From an uncultured Flavobacteriaceae bacterium (GTDB lineage Bacteria; Bacteroidota; Bacteroidia; Flavobacteriales; Flavobacteriaceae): a stretch of 64,000 nucleotides of DNA. Each line of letters starts with the position of its first letter. Positions within the stretch are counted from its first letter, which is position 1. This document shows positions 36,072-44,480 of this stretch, piece after piece. The DNA is taken from positions 558,001-622,000 of the forward strand of contig CAKUPQ010000002.1 of NCBI GenBank assembly GCA_934675205.1, read 5' to 3'. A program made the translations under genes and the position numbers. The notes under the pieces are model-generated. The model worked only from the letters and a program-made list of their open reading frames with translations, made no database searches and had not been told where the DNA came from.

Positions 36072-37310
36072 TTAACGAAAAACTTTACCGTTGATTAAGA
36101 CTTTATCAATCAGATTTGTTCCGAAAGAGTAGGGGATTTGGTAGTAATTCGGGATTTCTTTGGTAATAATTAGATTGGCTTTTTTGCCTTTTGTGATACT
36201 TCCGACTTCGTTTTGCAATCCCATAGCATAAGCTCCGTTTATCGTAGCTGCATTTATGGCTTCTTCGGGAGTCATTTTCATTTTGATACAGGCAGTTGCC
36301 ACAACAAAATTCATATTTCCGCTTGGAGTTGTTCCGGGATTAAAGTCGGAAGCCAAAGCCAAAGGCAATCCCTCCGAAATCATTTTTCGGGCAGGAGTAT
36401 AGGGAATACTGATAAAATACGAGCAGGATGGCAGTGCTACAGGCATTGTTTTCGTGCCTTTTAAAGCCTGAATATCTTCGTCATTCATAACTTCAAGATG
36501 GTCAACCGAAAGTACATCATTTTCAACACACATCTGAATTCCTCCAATAGTTGTAAACTGATTGACGTGGATTTTTGCCTGAAGTCCGTATTGTTTTCCT
36601 GCCTCAATAATCTGCTTGGTTTGCTCTACCGAAAAATAACCCGTTTCTAAAAAAGCATCAATATAATCAGCTAATTTTTCTTTTGCTATTTTCGGAAGCA
36701 TTTCGTTTATAAGCAAATCAATATAAGCCTGTTGATTTTCTTTATATTCCTTTGGAAAAGCGTGAGCTCCTAAAAAAGTAGCTTTTATCGGAAAGTTATA
36801 ATCTTCTCGTAATCTTTTTATTACACGAAGCATTTTAAGTTCTCCTTCAACAGTGAGCCCATAGCCTGATTTGATTTCAACAGCTCCTGTTCCTTGCGAG
36901 ATTACCTCTTCCAAACGTGCTTTGGACTGATTGTATAATTCCTCTTCTGAGGTTTCGTTGAGCAATTTGGCAGAATTTAAAATTCCTCCTCCACGATTAG
37001 CGATTTCCTCATACGAAAGTCCGTTGATTCTATCGACAAATTCCTGTACACGGTTTCCTGCATAGACGATATGCGTATGCGAATCCACCCAAGTCGGAAG
37101 CACCACTTTTCCAGTAGCATCAATTACGCTTTGAATTTCGATTTCAGGTAAATCTTTCATCAGCCCGAAATCGGAAATCAAATCGTTTTCAATCAATAAA
37201 TAAGCATTTTCCAAAACAGGTAAATTCGACATATCAGCTCCCGAAACCATTTCTACATTGATTTCTCTGACTTGGACTAATTGTTTTATATTGATGATTA
37301 GGGTTTGCAT
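36072..37310 (-). CDS. hutI: Imidazolonepropionase
   Basis: A 412-residue amidohydrolase that opens imidazolonepropionate to N-formimino-glutamate in histidine breakdown. It has the metal motif DSHTHIVYAGNR, AVEIKSGYGL, the FLGAHAFPKEYK segment, KIHVNQFTTIGG, the VDHLEVMND metal region and LASDFNPGTTPSGNM with the late catalytic Asp. Length is normal. Other hut genes (hutH, hutU) are not in the window, so it stands alone here. The intergenic region upstream holds a perfect palindromic repeat. Confidence 0.95.
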   Translation of the reverse strand: MQTLIINIKQLVQVREINVEMVSGADMSNLPVLENAYLLIENDLISDFGLMKDLPEIEIQSVIDATGKVVLPTWVDSHTHIVYAGNRVQEFVDRINGLSYEEIANRGGGILNSAKLLNETSEEELYNQSKARLEEVISQGTGAVEIKSGYGLTVEGELKMLRVIKRLREDYNFPIKATFLGAHAFPKEYKENQQAYIDLLINEMLPKIAKEKLADYIDAFLETGYFSVEQTKQIIEAGKQYGLQAKIHVNQFTTIGGIQMCVENDVLSVDHLEVMNDEDIQALKGTKTMPVALPSCSYFISIPYTPARKMISEGLPLALASDFNPGTTPSGNMNFVVATACIKMKMTPEEAINAATINGAYAMGLQNEVGSITKGKKANLIITKEIPNYYQIPYSFGTNLIDKVLINGKVFR

Positions 37311-37343
37311 ATTTTTGGTTTAAAGTTAAAGGTTTAAAGTTAA

Positions 37344-37376
37344 AGACCTCACAGGTTTTAAAAACCTGTGAGGTCT
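37344..37376. repeat. Perfect 16-bp-arm palindromic repeat
   Basis: Arms AGACCTCACAGGTTTT (37344-37359) and its exact complement (37361-37376) around one base. Preceded by two copies of GGTTTAAAGTTAAA. It stands between hutI and the DUF3667 gene. Confidence 0.75.
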
Positions 37377-37387
37377 GAATTTGGATT

Positions 37388-38383
37388 TTACATCAGATAA
37401 AAGATAAAAAACATATAGACTGCAATTCCGAAAAGTAAAAATATCATATTCAGGAAAAGCAGGAATAATCCTCTGAAAAGTGTACTTATTCTTGAATAGC
37501 CGTAAACCGTTCTATGTGCTTTAAAAAAATAGATAAATGTCCAAATATAGATGGCAAAATTAGCGATAACAGCTATGGTTTTTATCGCCCATCCGGTAAG
37601 CTCAGAAATGGTATTTACGACCGAAAGAGAAGTGAAAAAAGCCAGTAATAGGAACGAAAAATAGTGCAACGTAAAAATTCCGTGGTCGAAATAAAACCAT
37701 TTCTTTTTGCTGTGAAATACCCACATAAAAAACGCAAAAACAGGCATATAGAAAAACAGGAATTTCGGAATATTTTTTTGGGCAACCTCCATTATTTTTA
37801 TTCCGAGTTGGGACTTGGTGTATTTTTGTTTTAGTTCGATTTCTTTTCGGTTGACGATTCTGTCCATTCCTTTATCTTTTAAATTTTCAGGTAAATTATT
37901 CTGAATGGAGTCGTATTCTTTGAGTGTTTTTTCTTTTGTACCAAAAGGCCAGCTTTCGGAATTTTTGGCAACCATTAAACTGTCCTTTTTTCGTTGTTCT
38001 TCGGTTATTTCAATTGTCTTTTTAGGTTTATTAATTCCGAATCCGTCAAAATCAGATTTGAAACTCATTTTAGAAATAATTCCTCCCACAAAAAACACAA
38101 AAAAGCTGACAAAAATATAGAGCTTCACCGGAGCTACATATCTTTTTCGTTTTCCTTCAAGGTATTCTTTAGTAAGAACTCCCGGTTTGAACAGGAGGTA
38201 TTTCAGGGTTTTCCAGAAACTACCGTCATAATGCACCAAATCTTCGATAAAATGTGTAAACAAATAATGAAACGACTGCCTTGTTTCTACGTTTTCCTGT
38301 CCGCATTTTGGGCAAAATCGCTTACGGACAAATCCCTCGCAATTCTGACATTTTTTGTCTTCTCTTAATTTATGCTTTCCCAT
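37388..38383 (-). CDS. DUF3667 membrane protein with zinc ribbon
   Basis: A 331-residue protein opening with a rubredoxin-like zinc ribbon, CQNC then CPKCG (residues about 13-33), followed by the DUF3667 signature HYLFTHFIEDLVHYDGSFWKTLKYLLFKPGVLTKEYLEGKRKRYVAPVKLYIFVSF. A soluble loop separates the first membrane span from a block of four to five spans in the C-terminal half. The function of the family is unknown. The gene is flanked by palindromic repeats on both sides. Confidence 0.88.
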   Translation of the reverse strand: MGKHKLREDKKCQNCEGFVRKRFCPKCGQENVETRQSFHYLFTHFIEDLVHYDGSFWKTLKYLLFKPGVLTKEYLEGKRKRYVAPVKLYIFVSFFVFFVGGIISKMSFKSDFDGFGINKPKKTIEITEEQRKKDSLMVAKNSESWPFGTKEKTLKEYDSIQNNLPENLKDKGMDRIVNRKEIELKQKYTKSQLGIKIMEVAQKNIPKFLFFYMPVFAFFMWVFHSKKKWFYFDHGIFTLHYFSFLLLAFFTSLSVVNTISELTGWAIKTIAVIANFAIYIWTFIYFFKAHRTVYGYSRISTLFRGLFLLFLNMIFLLFGIAVYMFFIFYLM

Positions 38384-38400
38384 TTTTTTTAAGTTACGAG

Positions 38401-38469
38401 GTTATGTAGTTATGAGGTTATAAAGTTAGGATAGGACTACGTAACTCCGTAACCTTATAACTACATAAC
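38401..38469. repeat. Palindromic repeat of the GTTATGTAGTTAT type
   Basis: Arms at 38401-38419 and 38451-38469 pair over 19 bases with one mismatch. It fills the gap between the DUF3667 and DciA-like genes and touches the stop codon of the latter. Confidence 0.65.
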
Positions 38470-38774
38470 TATCTTAATACTACATCTTTAACGACTTCTT
38501 TCCCGATTTCTTCGTTAATCATTTTAATGATTTTATTTTTTCCGTAGAGTAATTCTTCTCTTAAAACAGATGAAGTAAGCCAGACATAAAGCACATTATT
38601 CTTGAGGATAACCTCTTTGGTATAAGTGTTTACTCCGTTTCCCATAAGGTTTATCCAAGCCTGTTTGACATCGACAGCATCTAATCCTTTTTCGAGTTTA
38701 TTCTTTTCGATAAATTCTTTCAGCACGTCCGAAATCAGAAAACTGTCGTTATTTCGTTTGGTGTTACTCTTCAT
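38469..38774 (-). CDS. DUF721 / DciA-like protein
   Basis: A 101-residue protein of the DUF721 family (FLISDVLKEFIEKNKLEKGLDAVDVKQAWINLMGNGVNTYTKEVILKNNVLYVWLTSSVLREELLYGKNKIIKMINEEIG). DciA in other bacteria loads the replicative helicase; the DUF721 KH-like core is shared, so a role at the replication fork is possible. The start was set at ATG 38774; a TTG two codons upstream also exists. It overlaps the end of the lipocalin-like gene by 11 bases, so the two are translationally coupled. Confidence 0.85.
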   Translation of the reverse strand: MKSNTKRNNDSFLISDVLKEFIEKNKLEKGLDAVDVKQAWINLMGNGVNTYTKEVILKNNVLYVWLTSSVLREELLYGKNKIIKMINEEIGKEVVKDVVLR

Positions 38775-39192
38775 TTTCAAGTAAGTTTATCGCTTCGGCT
38801 CTTTTGTAATAATAGGTTTTATCATCATAATTTTTCAGAATCAACTTGTTGGCTGTTACTTCGATAATTGTAACTTCTCTATTGTCAAACTCTGAATGAA
38901 ATTTGATTTTGAACTCATCATTATCTTCGATAATTTCGATTTCTTCTTGATATTCATCCACAATAAAAGTTCCGTCGAGTTGCGGAGAGGCTTTTTTATA
39001 AAATCCCTTTTCGTTTTCATCAATTTCGTAATAATCGTAAATCGTATTCATTCCGAAATCAATTTCTTTTCCGTCAGATTGAATGACTTTAGTGATTTCC
39101 CAATATCCGTTTAGGTTTTGTAAATCCGCTTTTTCAACAGAAGTACAACCGATTATTGTAAATAAAAAAACAAGAAAGTATATTTTTTTCAT
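38764..39192 (-). CDS. Lipocalin-like lipoprotein
   Basis: A 142-residue lipoprotein (MKKIYFLVFLFTIIGC, Cys16). The mature part resembles the lipocalin-like folds of Bacteroidota: LNGYWEITKVIQSDGKEIDF at the start, then evenly spaced strands (YYEIDENEKGFYKK, EFKIKFHSEFDNREVTIIEVTANKLILKNYDDKTYYYKR). Ligand unknown. The gene overlaps the DciA-like gene by 11 bases. Its upstream region contains a CATTGCGAGG palindromic repeat rather than a clear promoter. Confidence 0.8.
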   Translation of the reverse strand: MKKIYFLVFLFTIIGCTSVEKADLQNLNGYWEITKVIQSDGKEIDFGMNTIYDYYEIDENEKGFYKKASPQLDGTFIVDEYQEEIEIIEDNDEFKIKFHSEFDNREVTIIEVTANKLILKNYDDKTYYYKRAEAINLLENEE

Positions 39193-39216
39193 TTTGAAAA
39201 ATTTTTATTACTCTTT

Positions 39217-39290
39217 GTCATTGCGAGGAACGAAGCAATCTAAATATTTATTGAGATTGCTTCACTTCGTTTCTCTACGTTCGCAATGAC
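39217..39290. repeat. Palindromic repeat of the CATTGCGAGGAACGAAG type
   Basis: Outer arms GTCATTGCG (39217-39225) and CGCAATGAC (39282-39290); inner GAAGCAATC and GATTGCTTC also pair. This is a widely dispersed bacterial palindromic element type by general knowledge. Confidence 0.7.
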
Positions 39291-39313
39291 AAGACGTTGT
39301 AAAGTTAAAAAAT

Positions 39314-39344
39314 AAAAGACCATATCAAAATGATATAGTCTTTT
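39314..39344 (-). terminator. icd terminator
   Basis: Fourteen-base arms (39314-39327, 39331-39344) with one mismatch. On the minus strand the hairpin is followed by TTATTTTTTAAC, 24 bases after the icd stop. Confidence 0.8.
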
Positions 39345-39367
39345 AATATTTGTAAATCAGTAAAAAA

Positions 39368-40591
39368 TTAAGCTAATTTCTTGTCTAAATTCACTTTAAG
39401 TGTTTGCAAGAAATCTTCTGTTGTTAGATAATCAGCTTCGGTAAGACCTTCTGGTTTTACAAGCATAGCCAAATCTTTAGTCATTTTCCCGCTTTCTACT
39501 GTTTCGATACAAACTTGTTCTAATTTTTCACAGAAATTGATTAGCTCTTGGTTGTTGTCTAATTTTCCTCTGTGCATCAATCCTCTTGTCCAAGCAAAAA
39601 TTGAAGCGATTGGGTTGGTAGAAGTCTTTTTACCTTGTTGGTGCTGACGGTAATGACGTGTTACTGTTCCGTGAGCAGCTTCTGCTTCAACTGTTTTTCC
39701 GTCAGGAGTAACCAATACTGAAGTCATAAGTCCTAACGAACCGAAACCTTGAGCTACGGTATCTGATTGAACGTCTCCGTCATAGTTTTTACAAGCCCAA
39801 ACAAATCCACCGTTCCACTTCATTGCACTTGCCACCATATCGTCAATCAATCTGTGTTCGTAAACAATTCCGATTGCTTCAAACTGTGCTTTATAATGCT
39901 CCTGATAAACTTCCTCAAAGATATCTTTGAAACGTCCGTCATAAGCCTTTAGAATCGTATTTTTCGTAGAAAGGTACAAAGGCCATTTTTTAGTCAATGC
40001 CATTTGGAACGATGAGTGAGCAAATCCGTAGATAGACTCGTCTGTGTTATACATGCTCATCGCAACTCCATCTCCTTTGAAATTGTAAACTTCCCAAGAA
40101 GTTGTTTCTCCAGCTTCGTTGGTAAAGCTCATAGTTAAAGTTCCTTTTCCTTTGATAACTTTGTCCGTAGCTTTGTATTGATCTCCGAAAGCGTGACGTC
40201 CGATAACAATCGGTTGTGTCCAACCTTGAACATATCTTGGTACGTTGCTCATGATGATTGGCTCTCTGAAAACAGTTCCCCCAACAATATTACGGATAGT
40301 TCCGTTTGGAGATTTCCACATTTCTTTCAATCCGAATTCTTCCACACGAGCTTCATCCGGAGTAATGGTAGCACATTTGATACCTACGTTGTATTTTTTG
40401 ATAGCTTCAGCCGAGTCAATCGTAACTTGGTCATTGGTTGCATCACGATGTTCGATTCCTAAATCGTAATATTTGATGTCTAAATCTAAATAAGGAAGAA
40501 TAAGTTGTTCTTTAATAAACGACCAAATGATTCTTGTCATCTCATCTCCGTCCAATTCCACTACGGGATTAGCTACTTTAATTTTTGCCAT
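39368..40591 (-). CDS. icd: Isocitrate dehydrogenase (NADP-dependent, eukaryote-like type)
   Basis: A 407-residue NADP-isocitrate dehydrogenase that makes 2-oxoglutarate in the TCA cycle. The N terminus [19 protein letters not shown] and the segments [35 protein letters not shown] and [16 protein letters not shown] are those of the homodimeric type known from mammalian IDH1/IDH2 rather than the E. coli type. Late motifs [15 protein letters not shown] and [12 protein letters not shown] (NADP loop) are intact. Single gene with its own promoter and terminator. Confidence 0.96.
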   Translation of the reverse strand: MAKIKVANPVVELDGDEMTRIIWSFIKEQLILPYLDLDIKYYDLGIEHRDATNDQVTIDSAEAIKKYNVGIKCATITPDEARVEEFGLKEMWKSPNGTIRNIVGGTVFREPIIMSNVPRYVQGWTQPIVIGRHAFGDQYKATDKVIKGKGTLTMSFTNEAGETTSWEVYNFKGDGVAMSMYNTDESIYGFAHSSFQMALTKKWPLYLSTKNTILKAYDGRFKDIFEEVYQEHYKAQFEAIGIVYEHRLIDDMVASAMKWNGGFVWACKNYDGDVQSDTVAQGFGSLGLMTSVLVTPDGKTVEAEAAHGTVTRHYRQHQQGKKTSTNPIASIFAWTRGLMHRGKLDNNQELINFCEKLEQVCIETVESGKMTKDLAMLVKPEGLTEADYLTTEDFLQTLKVNLDKKLA

Positions 40592-40634
40592 AATTTATTA
40601 AGTTTTATATAAATGTGTTTTGAATAAAATCGAG

Positions 40635-40665
40635 CAAATGTAATCAATTTTAAGGAATTAAGCAA
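40635..40665 (-). promoter_or_regulatory. icd promoter
   Basis: Minus-strand perfect -7 box TACATTTG (40635-40642) with TTG (40663-40665) 20 bases upstream; the ATG is 43 bases downstream. The rest of the 279-base gap to the CotH gene is AT-rich with a small GGATA/TATCC inverted repeat at 40819-40831. Confidence 0.6.
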
Positions 40666-40870
40666 TTTATTGATTAGGTCAAATACAGATTTAAATATAA
40701 AATAGCACAAGGTGTTAAAATTTAATCTTTACTTCAAAAATTAAACTTTTTTATTTAGGTTTGCCGACTTTTACGGTTATTACTACTTCCAAATTAAACA
40801 TTTTACTCATTTTTTAAGGATATATTATCCCCAAGAATTTTTTTGCTAAAAATGAATTAAAACGAAATCA

Positions 40871-43135
40871 ATGAAAAAAATATTACTTTCTTTAACGGTC
40901 TTTATTAATGTTTTATGCCTAAATGCTCAAGTAGATATTCCTACTTTTTCGGCAAATTCAGGGTTTTATGAAAATGAATTTATATTAACTATCTCACATC
41001 CAGACCCGACAGCCACAATTATTTACACTTTAGACGGCTCTGACCCATATTTGGATAATATTGGAGGTGTAACTTATAATTACAAAATCAGCTATCCTCA
41101 AAATCCGGGAGACCCGTTTGGAAGTCTTTTGCAAAACAGTTTTGAAACTTTGACTTATGCTAATTCGATTTTAATAGAAGATAGGAGTAACGAACCTAAC
41201 AAAACCTCTGCAATACCTACGACTTTTTTTAATAATCAGTATATTCCTCAAACCCCTGTTTTTAAAGGAACTGTGGTCAAAGCAAGGGCTGTTGTAGATT
41301 CAGAATACAGTGATATTGTCGTGCGAAATTATTATGTTACTCCACAAGGTGCGGACAGATATACACTGCCTGTTGTCAGTCTAAATATTGATGAAGACAA
41401 ATATTATGGCTATGAAAACGGACTCAATGTAGCAGGACAGCTGTTCGACCAATGGAGAATAGATAATCCTGATGATCAATCGGATGTTTGGACAGATGCT
41501 AATTATTGGGCATCGGGAAGTGAGTCGGAATTACGTCTGAATTTCAGTTATATAGAAAACGGAACAGAACTCCTGAATCACGATGCAGGAATTCGGAATC
41601 ATGGAAACGGAAGTCGTCATATGTCCAATCGTTCGATAAGGCTTTATGCAAAATCAGGATATGGAATAAGTAAGTTTAATCATTCGTTTTTTAACGATTA
41701 CGATTATGACAGTTTTAAACGGATTATACTCCGCAATTCGGGAAATGACGGATACAAAACGATGTTTCGAGATGCTTTTACCCAACAATTAGTAAAACAT
41801 CTTAATGTTGAAACGCAAGAATATCAACCTGTTATCTTATTTGTAAATTCGGAATATAGCGGAATTTATAACATCAGAGAAAGATATGACGAAAATTATT
41901 TTGACCGAGTATTCGGAATAGATGAAGATGAGCTTGATTTTTTAGAGAATGACGGAATAGTAGATGTCGGAGATTCTGTTCACTTTTGGAGTATGATGGA
42001 TTATCTTGATAATAATTCTTTAGAAGATGATTCTAATTTTGAGTACGTTACAACGCTTATAGACCCAATAAACTTTACGGATTATTATATTACGAATGTT
42101 TTTGTGGCTAACTATGATTGGCCTCACAATAACCATGAGTATTTTCGGAAAAAAGTAACTTATACTCCAAATGTACCTTATGGACAAGACGGAAGATGGA
42201 GGTATGTGGTGAAAGACACCGATTTCGGATTCGATTTACAACACAATAACGGATACAATCACAACACATTAGATTCAGCCACAAAATTTCACGAGTCTTG
42301 GGAGCCGAATGCGGATTTTTTTAACCAATCTACACTTCTTATGAGGAGATTGTTAGAAAATGAAGTATATAAAAATCACTTTATCAATCGTTTTGCAGAT
42401 TTGCTAAATACGACATTTCTTTCGTCAAGAGTCGTTAGTTTAATAAACGAAATGCAAAGTGTTATAGAGCCTGAAATTGAAGAACACATCCACAGATGGG
42501 GAATGATTGAATCATATAACGTTTGGGATAGCAACGTAAACGTTATGAAGACTTTTGCTCAAGAAAGACCTCTTATTCAACAAAATCATATTATGCAGAA
42601 ATTTGATATTGACAATGCTTTTGAGGTAATGATTGATGTGTCTGACGAAAATCACGGATACGTAAAGGTAAATACGATAGATATACTTTCGAGTACAATC
42701 GGAATTGTAGAAAATCCGTATCCTTGGACAGGGACTTATTTTGAGGATATTCCGATTACGATAACTGCCGTTCCGAGTGAGGGATATGTGTTCAGTCATT
42801 GGGAAGGAGCACAGTCAGGAACTGACCCTGAATTGGTTGCATCTCTGACAGGTGATACTTATGTAAAAGCAGTATTTACAGAGGATGAAAGTGATGTGGA
42901 TTATCAGCAATCTTTTGAGGTTAAAGTATATCCTAACCCTTTTGATGATAAAATTTATTTGATTTCGGAAGAATATGGATTCGAGTATTCACTATTTACT
43001 TTAGACGGAAAGTTAGTTAAAAAAGGAATAACAAATAATGCTACATTATACTTGAACGAGCTTCAGGCAGGAATATACTTCCTGAAATTAAAAACCGTAG
43101 AAAAAGAAACAACTCATAAAATAATTAAACGATAG
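40871..43135 (+). CDS. Type IX-secreted CotH-domain protein
   Basis: A 754-residue exported protein (signal peptide MKKILLSLTVFINVLCLNAQ). Order of parts: a chitobiase-type C-terminal-like Fn3 domain (FSANSGFYENEFILTISHPDP...TIIYTLDGSDP, about 25-150); a CotH kinase-like domain (IRNHGNGSRHMSNRSIRLYAKSGYG, LRNSGNDGYKTMFRDAF, YSGIYNIRERYDENYF, RYVVKDTDFGFDL, about 165-590); a divergent InlB B-repeat-like strand pair (PITITAVPSEGYVFSHWEGAQSG, about 630-675); and a type A T9SS sorting domain at the end (YPNPFDDKIYLIS ... HKIIKR). CotH domains can phosphorylate proteins. A secreted surface role is likely. Confidence 0.88.
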   Translation: MKKILLSLTVFINVLCLNAQVDIPTFSANSGFYENEFILTISHPDPTATIIYTLDGSDPYLDNIGGVTYNYKISYPQNPGDPFGSLLQNSFETLTYANSILIEDRSNEPNKTSAIPTTFFNNQYIPQTPVFKGTVVKARAVVDSEYSDIVVRNYYVTPQGADRYTLPVVSLNIDEDKYYGYENGLNVAGQLFDQWRIDNPDDQSDVWTDANYWASGSESELRLNFSYIENGTELLNHDAGIRNHGNGSRHMSNRSIRLYAKSGYGISKFNHSFFNDYDYDSFKRIILRNSGNDGYKTMFRDAFTQQLVKHLNVETQEYQPVILFVNSEYSGIYNIRERYDENYFDRVFGIDEDELDFLENDGIVDVGDSVHFWSMMDYLDNNSLEDDSNFEYVTTLIDPINFTDYYITNVFVANYDWPHNNHEYFRKKVTYTPNVPYGQDGRWRYVVKDTDFGFDLQHNNGYNHNTLDSATKFHESWEPNADFFNQSTLLMRRLLENEVYKNHFINRFADLLNTTFLSSRVVSLINEMQSVIEPEIEEHIHRWGMIESYNVWDSNVNVMKTFAQERPLIQQNHIMQKFDIDNAFEVMIDVSDENHGYVKVNTIDILSSTIGIVENPYPWTGTYFEDIPITITAVPSEGYVFSHWEGAQSGTDPELVASLTGDTYVKAVFTEDESDVDYQQSFEVKVYPNPFDDKIYLISEEYGFEYSLFTLDGKLVKKGITNNATLYLNELQAGIYFLKLKTVEKETTHKIIKR

Positions 43136-43143
43136 ATTTCTTT

Positions 43144-43170
43144 GTAGAGACGGATAATTTCCGTCTCTAC
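43144..43170. terminator. Hairpin of the GTAGAGACGGA type between convergent genes
   Basis: Arms GTAGAGACGGA (43144-43154) and TCCGTCTCTAC (43160-43170), closely similar to the hairpin at 32945-32971, between the CotH gene and pabB. Confidence 0.7.
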
Positions 43171-43175
43171 GAGGT

Positions 43176-44471
43176 TTAGACACAGCCCAAAACTATTTTC
43201 ATTGCTTTGGCTTTCAATAAACATTCCTCATATTCCTGTTCGGGATTGCATTTTGAAGTAATGGCACTTCCTACGGAAAAAGACAAATAATTATTTTCAG
43301 AATTATACAGAATACTTCGGATAACCACGTTAAAATCAAAGTTTCCGTTTGGGTCGAAATATCCGATGGAACCACTGTAAATTCCCCGTTTTGTTTCTTC
43401 CTGATTTTCGATAATCTGCATAGCCGAAATTTTCGGAGCTCCCGTCATACTTCCCATAGGGAAAGAATTTTTAATCACTTCTATTACAGAATTTTCTGAA
43501 TTTTTATTTGAAGTAATAGTCGAAATCAAATGATGAACCTGTTTAAAGGAATAAACCCCACAAAGTTCCTCCACTTTAACCGATGATTTTTCGGCTGTTC
43601 GGGATAAATCGTTACGAACCAAATCAACAATCATAATATTTTCAGAACGTTCTTTTTCGTTTTGTTGAAGTTCTGTTTTGGATTGATTATCTAAATTCGG
43701 GTCTTCAAATCTTTTGGAAGTTCCTTTGATGGGTTGGGAAATGATTTTATCACTTTCATTTCTCAAATATCTTTCAGGAGAAGAACACAAAACATAATGA
43801 TTCTCATTCTTAAAATAAACCGAAAAAGGTACTTCGGAAATTTCGTTTAGCTTTTTATAAGTTTCCAAAGGATTGATTTCTGCATTTTCTGCATAAAATT
43901 CCATACAAAAATTAGCCTCATAAATATCACCTTTTTGTATGTATTTCAATACGTTAGAAACTTTTTCGAGATATTTTTCTTTGGGAATTCGTTGCTTTAT
44001 TTGACTCTTCGACAAGCTCAGAGTGACGTCATCCTGAGCTTGTCGAAGGATATTTTGAACATCAGACTCAATTTCGTCATCAACCATTTTTAAATACTGA
44101 ATTTCAAGCTGATTGCCTTTGAGCAAAAACAGTTTTTTAGGTTGAAAAAAGAATAAATCGGGAAAATGGAGTCCGTCTAAATTTTCTGAAGTGAGCTTTT
44201 CAACATCATTTTTTAAATCATACGATAAATATCCAAAAAGCCAATCTTTGGTTGTGTGATAATATTCGCTCAATTTACTAAACGCATCAAAATAATCGGT
44301 TTGTATTGAAGTAAAAGCCTCAACAGCCAAAACCATATCATAAGACGAATACTTTTGAGGATAATCGTTGCTATCCAAATACACGACTTCTCTGAACTGA
44401 TTTGACCAATTCAGCATTTGTTCTTTAAACTGCTTTGGGTTTTCTATATATCGTGAAGTGGTTGTTCTCAA
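43176..44471 (-). CDS. pabB: Aminodeoxychorismate synthase component I
   Basis: A 431-residue chorismate-binding enzyme of folate (p-aminobenzoate) synthesis. Key segments are GDIYEANFCMEF, PERYL, PIKGTSKR (Lys in PIKGT points to aminodeoxychorismate synthase; anthranilate synthase has PIAGT), LVRNDLSR, MTGAPKISAM and YSGSIGYFDPNGNFDFNVVIRS. Residues 141-157 (ILRQAQDDVTLSLSKSQ) are encoded by a palindromic element inserted in frame, in the poorly conserved N-terminal region ahead of the catalytic core, so activity is probably kept. It starts 9 bases after the upstream lipoprotein gene; tsaD, the lipoprotein and pabB form one operon. Confidence 0.92.
   Translation of the reverse strand: MRTTTSRYIENPKQFKEQMLNWSNQFREVVYLDSNDYPQKYSSYDMVLAVEAFTSIQTDYFDAFSKLSEYYHTTKDWLFGYLSYDLKNDVEKLTSENLDGLHFPDLFFFQPKKLFLLKGNQLEIQYLKMVDDEIESDVQNILRQAQDDVTLSLSKSQIKQRIPKEKYLEKVSNVLKYIQKGDIYEANFCMEFYAENAEINPLETYKKLNEISEVPFSVYFKNENHYVLCSSPERYLRNESDKIISQPIKGTSKRFEDPNLDNQSKTELQQNEKERSENIMIVDLVRNDLSRTAEKSSVKVEELCGVYSFKQVHHLISTITSNKNSENSVIEVIKNSFPMGSMTGAPKISAMQIIENQEETKRGIYSGSIGYFDPNGNFDFNVVIRSILYNSENNYLSFSVGSAITSKCNPEQEYEECLLKAKAMKIVLGCV
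44007..44048. repeat. Palindromic CTTCGACAAGCTCAG element inside pabB
   Basis: Perfect 15-base arms CTTCGACAAGCTCAG (44007-44021) and CTGAGCTTGTCGAAG (44034-44048) with a 12-base loop. The element is translated as part of residues 141-157 of PabB without breaking the frame. A partial relative occurs at 52967-52980 (GAGCTTGTCGAGAA). Confidence 0.9.
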
Positions 44472-44480
44472 ATTTTTAAA

